A program made the translations under genes and the position numbers. Under the pieces are notes generated by a model. The model saw only the letters and a list, made by a program, of their open reading frames with translations. It searched no databases and was not told the origin of the DNA. Shown here one piece after another: positions 14,536 through 19,281 of a DNA stretch of 19,281 bases (positions are counted from its first letter, which is position 1; every line of letters begins with the position of its first letter). The DNA comes from Clostridia bacterium. Lineage in GTDB: Bacteria > Bacillota_A > Clostridia > Oscillospirales > CAG-272. Where the stretch lies: the NCBI GenBank assembly GCA_017452945.1, contig JAFTLD010000058.1, forward strand, positions 1 through 19,281, written 5' to 3'.

Positions 14536-14777
14536 AAAAACAGCCTGAGTTTATGGTCAATGCGACCAACGTATACAGGACACAGCATTTTATTGTCCGG
14601 CAGAGGATCGGGGTGCTGTATAGTATTTCGGACCATAACGTACTGTACAGCAGAGACACCTATTATGCGAGAACTCCCGAACGCAATGCTGCCTACGAAT
14701 CCCTGTTCTCGGGGAAATCCGAGATTGACGGCAAGCGTATAGCCGTTGCCGTATATCTGCGTGAATATCGGTTGTAA
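14532..14777 (+). CDS. Small protein of unknown function
   Basis: This is an 81-aa protein coupled by an ATGA overlap to the HTH gene, with a purine-rich ribosome binding site (GGGAGCGAGG) upstream. Tyr- and Arg-rich (VYRTQHFIVRQR, YSRDTYYARTPERNAAYESL), it has no visible membrane span, Cys motif or HTH. I do not recognise it. Being last in the sigma-like operon, it probably belongs to the same regulatory module. Confidence 0.65.
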   Translation: MKKQPEFMVNATNVYRTQHFIVRQRIGVLYSISDHNVLYSRDTYYARTPERNAAYESLFSGKSEIDGKRIAVAVYLREYRL

Positions 14778-15040
14778 AAGGGAAGAGCGGGTGAACAGTT
14801 GGGGCTGGTTGGGGTAAGGTATAGGCGTGATTACTGGTGAACGACCGAGCTTAGCCGTATAATGGACGTGTCAATGGGACGAGGGAAAAAGAACGATGGA
14901 TCGTGCGGAGCTTGCAAGATAAGGTGGCCACCCTCTGACACAGCATCGCATGAGACGAGTGTTTCACATAAGCGTCCCGCGACAAAAACAACAATCAAAT
15001 AGCCCCCGTGGGCGCAATCAAATCAAAAGGAGGTTTGCGT
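14778..15040 (+). other. 263-bp noncoding stretch with inverted repeats (ncRNA or oriT candidate)
   Basis: No convincing gene is present. GTGTCA (14868-14873) and GAGGG (14881-14885) pair with CCCTC (14931-14935) and TGACAC (14936-14941). GGGACG (14876-14881) can alternatively pair with CGTCCC (14973-14978), crossing the first helix. A perfect TATAAT (14858-14863) lies just upstream with a poor -35. The left part is G-rich, with TTGGGG twice and GGTGAAC twice. An AAGGAGG ribosome binding site for the next gene closes the stretch. The pattern fits a structured RNA or a transfer origin, and no known family was recognised. Confidence 0.5.
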
Positions 15041-15304
15041 ATGGCAAACGAAAAGTACAACAAGCGCAGATGGGCGATTCCGTCCAAGCGAGCCAAGGGT
15101 TATGCCGAGGAGCGCAAAGCTAAGGTACACAAGCACGGTCCCAAGGAAGGTCGCGAGCTGACCGACTATGAGGCGGGTATCCGATCCGGTTATCTGCAGG
15201 CACAGGGCGATCATGCCGGACTTTACAAGTACAAGAAGGCTTTGTCCGAAGGCAAGTCCAAGTCCGAGGCACGTGCGATCTCTCAGCGCAAAGGCAACGG
15301 CTAA
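15041..15304 (+). CDS. Small basic protein of unknown function, ICE-associated
   Basis: This 87-aa protein starts at ATG 15041 with an AAAGGAGG ribosome binding site upstream. An earlier in-frame ATG at 15008 has none. It is very rich in Lys and Arg (YNKRRWAIPSKRAKGYAEER, and a C-terminal KSKSEARAISQRKGNG), which suggests nucleic acid binding. It has no known domain that I can name. A similar small basic protein is common in the region between regulatory and transfer genes of clostridial elements (recollection, not checked). The next gene follows after 25 nt with its own AGGAGG site. Confidence 0.75.
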   Translation: MANEKYNKRRWAIPSKRAKGYAEERKAKVHKHGPKEGRELTDYEAGIRSGYLQAQGDHAGLYKYKKALSEGKSKSEARAISQRKGNG

Positions 15305-15329
15305 ATAACATAACAGGAGGTAACGAAAT

Positions 15330-15677
15330 ATGAATGCAGAAAAGAACATCATTGTGGAGCGCGAGGTGTTTGAGAAGGATGGCAAAACCTATTTTTCCTA
15401 CTTCATTCGCGGTCAGGTGCGTGGCAAGGACGTAAAGGTCGCTATCATTCCCCCCGACAAGGGCGGATATACCGTGCTGGATATCGTGTTTGGCAACACC
15501 ATGGCGGCTGAGCTGGTGGTCAAGCCCTTTGAGATCAAGGACGATGCTACCGGTAAGGTCATTTCCGGCAACACCTTCGCAGTCAAGTCTTATGACGAGA
15601 ACGGTGAGGAATATGAATGTGCAATCAAGCCCTTCCGTGCATCCGACAAGGCACTCTTGAACATGCTGGTTAAGTAA
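15330..15677 (+). CDS. Small protein of unknown function, ICE-associated
   Basis: This 115-aa protein has a good AGGAGG ribosome binding site and no signal peptide or membrane span. It is mostly strand-forming (TYFSYFIRGQVRGKDVKVAI, GGYTVLDIVFG, AELVVKPFEIKDD) and ends in a helical DKALLNMLVK. I do not recognise a named domain. It follows the basic 87-aa gene by 25 nt and is closed by a hairpin terminator about 40 nt later, so the two probably form one transcription unit that continues from upstream. Confidence 0.75.
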   Translation: MNAEKNIIVEREVFEKDGKTYFSYFIRGQVRGKDVKVAIIPPDKGGYTVLDIVFGNTMAAELVVKPFEIKDDATGKVISGNTFAVKSYDENGEEYECAIKPFRASDKALLNMLVK

Positions 15678-15714
15678 AGCACAAATAGCAAGCAATAAGT
15701 AAAAAACATGGTTT

Positions 15715-15758
15715 CTGCGGCTTGGGTAGCGGACAAGCCCTGCCCGAGCCGCAGTTTT
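15715..15758 (+). terminator. Hairpin terminator after the 115-aa gene
   Basis: CTGCGGCT (15715-15722) pairs with AGCCGCAG (15747-15754), continued inside by GGGTAG with CTGCCC. TTTT follows at 15755-15758. It is GC-rich but the T-run is short, and the next gene starts 27 nt later with no visible promoter, so read-through is likely. Confidence 0.7.
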
Positions 15759-15784
15759 GATCAAACATAATAAAGGAGGTATCT

Positions 15785-16068
15785 ATGGACAAAACCAAAG
15801 ACACAGCCAAGAAGTCCGAATCAGGTTTTAAGCGTACCGTGAAGAAAGCGGGCGCAAAAACCAAGGCATTTGTGGATAAGAAGGCAGCCCAGGAAAGGAA
15901 CATCGCCGTCAATATGAGAACGATATTGATGCAGCCTATGACATCGGCTTTCAGAAGGGGTGGAACGAAGCATACAGCATCCCTAAGCGTTCCGGTGCAA
16001 GAGCGGCAGCGGCAAAGGGCTTTAAGAAAGGCATTGCCAACCGCTACCGTGCGGACAAGTACGCATAG
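15785..16068 (+). pseudogene. Small basic protein gene broken by a -1 frameshift
   Basis: The start at 15785 has an AAGGAGG ribosome binding site upstream and reads a Lys-rich N-terminus (KSESGFKRTVKKAGAKTKAF, then VDKKAAQER). Near 15897-15903 the coding signal moves to the -1 frame. That frame reads HRRQYENDIDAAYDIGFQKG, WNEAYSIPKRSGARAAAAKG and FKKGIANRYRADKYA before TAG at 16066-16068. Joined, the two parts make a natural protein of about 94 residues. The original frame stays open by chance and runs into the next lipoprotein, producing a misleading 463-aa ORF. No classic slippery heptamer was seen, so a mutation or a sequence error is the likelier cause than programmed frameshifting. Confidence 0.7.
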
Positions 16069-16123
16069 TCCCGCAAATGCAAATCCCACTAAATCAACTC
16101 AAAATCAAGGAGGAATTATCCCT

Positions 16124-17176
16124 ATGAAACACACAAGAAAGTATCTTTCTATTTTTCTGGTGGCAGTGATGATCATCTCGGCACTTTCTCTTGTTGCCTG
16201 TAATCCGCATAGCAATGATAAAGACCAAGGGATCAAGAACGAGAGTGTAAGCATCTCCAAGTTTTCGCTGACACCCCAGAGCACACAATTCATTTCGCTG
16301 TCTGCCTCTGCGCCGACACGTTCTGCCACGAATGCAAACGTGATCGAGCATACGCTGACCGCGACCGTTCTGCCCGAGTCCGCAGAGAATAAGCAGGTGG
16401 ATTGGTCGGTTGCATGGGCACAGACGGCTATTACCTATGACGTAGAGGACTACGTGACAGTTACTCCCCAGAGCGATGGCAGCAACGTGGCAACTGTAAC
16501 CTGCTTGCAGCCCTTTGCGGGCAATATCATTATCACGGTCACCACTCGCGAAGGTGGCTTTACCGCACAGTGTGTATGTAAGTACGTAGATCTGCCTTCT
16601 GTTATGGAAGTGGATCTGTCCGGTGCAACTGTCGTGACCGACACCAGATGGAACGTTGACGTCGTAGAGGTAGGAGATGCATCCGAGAACTACTATGCAA
16701 TCGAATTGTCCAACATTTTTGGTGAGGTAGGCGAAGGCTTCACCCCCGAGTATGATATTTCCTTGCAGGCGTTCGGTCGTATTACTACGTCGAATGTTAT
16801 CTATGATGCAAACGGCCAGGTAACCGACGTTCAGGCCGGAACGGTCGAACTGCAGGCATTTGATCTGATGGAAACGGCCGGCTACTGCTATGCATATTTC
16901 CTCGGAAACGGTATGTATAACTTTGTCAATGTTCGCATTTCGAACGGTCAGCTGTATGTGATTGGTCAGCAGTATCCCGAAGCTTATGTCAGCCAAAAGA
17001 CCAACGCAGACGGAACCAGTGTCAAGTCGGTGTTCAGTAGCTATACCGATGGCAAGGAGCCTTACGTACAAGTTACCCTGACCGAGAAGACTACGGGAAT
17101 TACCTACACCTTCAATGTCCGTACCGTGGGAACAGTCAATGAAGTTACTCTGGACAATAACGAACTCATTTTTTAA
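16124..17176 (+). CDS. Big-like-domain lipoprotein 1, unknown function
   Basis: This 350-aa protein starts at ATG 16124 behind an AAGGAGG site. The larger frame beginning at 15785 is rejected because this start opens a complete signal peptide with lipobox LVAC (C26). A Ser/Thr-rich linker leads to a bacterial Ig-like (Big_2-type) region with LTATVLPESAENKQVDWSVA and YVTVTPQSDGSNVATVTC. Less recognisable strand-rich parts follow. The last residues VNEVTLDNNELIF match a motif found at the end of the next two proteins. It is anchored on the outer face of the membrane and paralogous to the following gene. The role is unknown. A surface or mating-contact function is possible given the ICE context. 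Confidence 0.85.
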   Translation: MKHTRKYLSIFLVAVMIISALSLVACNPHSNDKDQGIKNESVSISKFSLTPQSTQFISLSASAPTRSATNANVIEHTLTATVLPESAENKQVDWSVAWAQTAITYDVEDYVTVTPQSDGSNVATVTCLQPFAGNIIITVTTREGGFTAQCVCKYVDLPSVMEVDLSGATVVTDTRWNVDVVEVGDASENYYAIELSNIFGEVGEGFTPEYDISLQAFGRITTSNVIYDANGQVTDVQAGTVELQAFDLMETAGYCYAYFLGNGMYNFVNVRISNGQLYVIGQQYPEAYVSQKTNADGTSVKSVFSSYTDGKEPYVQVTLTEKTTGITYTFNVRTVGTVNEVTLDNNELIF

Positions 17177-17177
17177 G

Positions 17178-17200
17178 CAGATACCCATTAGCGGTATCTG
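17178..17200 (+). other. Hairpin between the two lipoprotein genes
   Basis: CAGATACC and GGTATCTG pair around a 7-nt loop. There is no T-run, so it is more likely an mRNA stability or processing hairpin than a terminator. Confidence 0.4.
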
Positions 17201-17227
17201 TACCTACCTATATAAGGAGGAAGCCCT

Positions 17228-18220
17228 ATGAAACAAACAAATAAGCTTGCGGCTCTGTTACTTGCGGTTGTGACAATTCTCATGGCTGTGTCGCTGACAA
17301 GCTGTGCGCCCGAGCATCTTTCGTCCAATCAGATGGATGGTGAGATCTCAAGCTCGGATACGCTTGCCACAGAACCCAAAACAAGCCCGTATATCGCGCT
17401 GTCTGTCTCGCCTGTGACTGTGGCGACCACCGCCAACACCACCGTGCTCAAGCAAACCTTGACAGCAACCGTCATTCCGGTCACTGCGGCAAATAAACAG
17501 GTGGACTGGTCGATTGCATGGGCAGATAGCAAAAACACCCGCAACGTGACCGATTACGTCACGGTCACACCCAAAACAGATGGCAGTACGGTTGCAACCG
17601 TTGCATGCTTCAAGCCGTTTGACGGGAATATTGTCATCACGGTCACGACCCGTGACAGCGCATTCCGTACGCAGTGTATTGTCAGCTACGTGGGCAAGCC
17701 TACCGACGTGGTGTTTACCGGTAACCTGACCGCCACCTCCGGCTTGTACCGTGTTGCTCCCGAAGGCAGCTATACCTTCAACGTCAGTCTGACCAATCCC
17801 ATTGGCACAGTCGGCGAACAGTATGACGATATCGAGATCAGCGTCGGTGCAGTCGGCTCGGTCATCCTTGGATACCGTGAGTATTATACTATGTCGGATA
17901 CAGAGAAGTGGTACGAGTCGTCCAACGTGACTGTCGAGCTCAAGACTCTGGCGGACAAGTTTATCTCTGCTACCTACAACAACGGTGTGCTGACGGTCAA
18001 CACGCAGGGCGCCGTAGAGGATTATTACGAGAGCATGCAGCGACTGGACGGGGGCCGAACCCGTGCCTATAAGAATCAGTTCCGTTCCTACGTCAACGAC
18101 TGCTACTTTACGGTGACGATTACCGAAAAGACCTCGGGATTATCCGAGACCATCAAGTTCCGCATTGACAACACCGCCGTGTCCGGTATCTCGCTGGATC
18201 ACGACAGAATGTCCTTTTAA
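17228..18220 (+). CDS. Big-like-domain lipoprotein 2, unknown function
   Basis: This 330-aa protein has a signal peptide with lipobox LTSC (C26) and an AAGGAGG site upstream. It parallels lipoprotein 1: LTATVIPVTAANKQVDWSIA, YVTVTPKTDGSTVATVAC, FDGNIVITVTTRD, then a diverged second half. It ends in VSGISLDHDRMSF, aligned with the ends of its two neighbours. Together with lipoprotein 1 it looks like an old tandem duplication whose middle parts have diverged. It is in the same direction and close to the following membrane protein gene (15-nt gap), so likely cotranscribed. Its function is unknown. Confidence 0.85.
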   Translation: MKQTNKLAALLLAVVTILMAVSLTSCAPEHLSSNQMDGEISSSDTLATEPKTSPYIALSVSPVTVATTANTTVLKQTLTATVIPVTAANKQVDWSIAWADSKNTRNVTDYVTVTPKTDGSTVATVACFKPFDGNIVITVTTRDSAFRTQCIVSYVGKPTDVVFTGNLTATSGLYRVAPEGSYTFNVSLTNPIGTVGEQYDDIEISVGAVGSVILGYREYYTMSDTEKWYESSNVTVELKTLADKFISATYNNGVLTVNTQGAVEDYYESMQRLDGGRTRAYKNQFRSYVNDCYFTVTITEKTSGLSETIKFRIDNTAVSGISLDHDRMSF

Positions 18221-18235
18221 GGAGGTGATCACTGT

Positions 18236-18811
18236 ATGAAATGGACCAAAATTTTGATTTATGCGCTGATCGTATTGGCGCTGATCGGCATCCTGGGCTT
18301 CATCATTTATTTCACGGGAGGCTTTACCACCGACTTCACCGGCTTTTACGTTACGGTGGACGGAGAGGACGTACTGAGTACGGGCAGTAATTTTCAAACC
18401 AGCCATGACGATCCCATGCACGTCGAGGTCAAGTATGTGTTTGCTTCTCCCAACGACCAAGCCAAGGGTTATAGCGTCAAGGTCGTACCCAATCCTATCA
18501 AAGATAAGGACTTCGATTTTCGCTTGAACGGAGATTTGTATGCGTTCCAGGCGGAAGACGATCTGACGGCAGGCTTTGAGATCAAGCAGGAGGATACGTC
18601 CTTTACTCTGACGCCCAAGGGGGATCTGACCGCTATCCTTTCTGCGGTGTATCCCGGGTATACCGTGGCTGACTGCAACGATAAGGCATATGAGAATATG
18701 TTCACGCTGATCGTCACTTCGTATAACGGTGAGGCTGAGGTGCATATCAACTTCACCGTGACCGAGGATATTCAAGGCGTCATCCTGGATCAGGAGGTGA
18801 TCGAGTTTTGA
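18236..18811 (+). CDS. Bitopic membrane protein with extracytoplasmic domain, unknown function
   Basis: This 191-aa protein has one N-terminal membrane span (about 5-28: ILIYALIVLALIGILGFIIY) and then an outside domain rich in strands (FYVTVDGEDVLSTG, MHVEVKYVFA, GYSVKVVPNP). A GGAGGTGATC ribosome binding site precedes the start. The C-terminus IQGVILDQEVIEF lines up with those of the two upstream lipoproteins. The stop TGA shares its A with the start ATG of the next gene, so the two are translationally coupled. No family is recognised. Confidence 0.8.
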   Translation: MKWTKILIYALIVLALIGILGFIIYFTGGFTTDFTGFYVTVDGEDVLSTGSNFQTSHDDPMHVEVKYVFASPNDQAKGYSVKVVPNPIKDKDFDFRLNGDLYAFQAEDDLTAGFEIKQEDTSFTLTPKGDLTAILSAVYPGYTVADCNDKAYENMFTLIVTSYNGEAEVHINFTVTEDIQGVILDQEVIEF

Positions 18812-19281
18812 TGCACACGGGAGCAGTAAAAAGATCGCTGCTCCGCGTGACCGCTGTGGCGATGGTGCTGATGACTCTGCTTGGAGTCTTTGGTACCACC
18901 GCCTATGCGGCGGATAACGGCAGCAGCTTTGATCATACCAAGGTGCTGGATGATTTGACTTCTTCCACTGTGAACGGGGAGCCCTTTGATATCCGAGACT
19001 ATCCCTTTGACGAGGACGGAGAGGTACAGGTCATCAGTTTTATGGAATATTGTTATTCTTATAAGGCAAACCAGCGGGAGCATTACGGTCTCTATGTATA
19101 TATCTACAATCCCAAGGGGCTGAACCTTTCGGTCAATGAAAAGCAGAACAAGATCCAAATGGCTGTGTCATATGATGCCGAGGGCAATCCCGATGATTAT
19201 GAGAAGTTCAGCCTGGAGTTTTGCAGCAAGATCGAGGCGGGCAGCTACAAGAATCTTTTCTATAAGTACAAAGTCATTGAC
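18811..19281 (+). CDS. Large secreted protein, N-terminal part (runs off the window)
   Basis: The first 157 residues are visible and the frame is open at the window end. A signal peptide (about 1-34) ends in a TTAYA-type cleavage site before ADNGSS. The mature start reads FDHTKVLDDLTSSTVNGEPF, and YGLYVYIYNPKGLNLSVNEK follows. Similar N-termini, as far as I recall, belong to long secreted or membrane-bound proteins in clostridial mobile elements of unknown role. The AGGAGGTGA site 11 nt upstream lies within the previous gene, and the start overlaps that gene's stop. Whether it has a C-terminal anchor cannot be seen. Confidence 0.8.
   Translation, partial: MHTGAVKRSLLRVTAVAMVLMTLLGVFGTTAYAADNGSSFDHTKVLDDLTSSTVNGEPFDIRDYPFDEDGEVQVISFMEYCYSYKANQREHYGLYVYIYNPKGLNLSVNEKQNKIQMAVSYDAEGNPDDYEKFSLEFCSKIEAGSYKNLFYKYKVID

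Noticed and set aside
15785..17176. A single 463-aa protein from one open frame
   Set aside because: It joins a frameshifted small gene and a lipoprotein. The internal start at 16124 has its own AAGGAGG site and begins a complete lipoprotein signal peptide.
16094..17188. A 364-aa minus-strand open frame
   Set aside because: It lies opposite a clear lipoprotein gene, has a low-quality composition and no ribosome binding site. It is a shadow frame.

Overview
The window looks like the edge of an integrated mobile element in a low-to-mid GC member of the Firmicutes, most likely a gut-type clostridium. The evidence is the strong AGGAGG-type ribosome binding sites, the sigma-A-type promoters, the LytTR/GHKL two-component pair, the Cys-rich KTR protein, the lipobox lipoproteins and the clostridial DUF6273 and beta-propeller protein types. 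No species can be assigned from the sequence alone.

Layout. (1) 1-472 is host chromosome: the end of an rRNA operon with two tandem 5S genes (the first cut by the window edge), a hairpin, tRNA-Asn(GTT) with an encoded CCA, and a strong terminator. (2) 471-2287, minus strand: a large serine recombinase whose stop codon lies in the T-run of the tRNA terminator. It is translationally coupled to a small upstream ORF and has its own promoter. The left end of the element is probably here. (3) 2410-2706: a 160-bp fold-back (MITE-like) element that carries the -35 box of one of two consensus promoters in front of the next operon. (4) 2710-4742: an AgrA/AgrC-like LytTR response regulator and GHKL histidine kinase, closed by a strong terminator. 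(5) 4804-12670: an operon starting with an 11-bp direct repeat (20-bp period) just upstream of a -35 box. It encodes three tandem paralogous membrane-anchored proteins (two List-Bact repeats plus DUF6273), a beta-propeller-like lipoprotein, a double-length ABC permease made of two fused homologous halves, and an ABC ATPase. Most of these genes overlap by ATGA. (6) 12759-13345: a Cys-rich KTR protein and a convergent XRE-type repressor. (7) 13346-15677: the regulatory module of an integrative and conjugative element (ICE), with a leader-peptide candidate, a long hairpin that hides the ribosome binding site of a sigma-like gene, a second HTH protein, small unknown proteins, and a 260-bp structured noncoding stretch. 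(8) 15785-19281: a frameshifted small gene, two paralogous Big-like lipoproteins, a bitopic membrane protein, and the start of a secreted protein that runs off the window.

How the parts may work together (inference). The LytTR system probably senses an extracellular signal and activates the adjacent operon through the direct repeats. That operon would build a surface complex of three anchored receptor-like proteins, a lipoprotein and an exporter or immunity-type ABC transporter. It looks like accessory cargo between the recombinase and the regulatory and surface modules of the element. The three-paralogue plus fused-permease operon is the least familiar system here and the best candidate for something undescribed.
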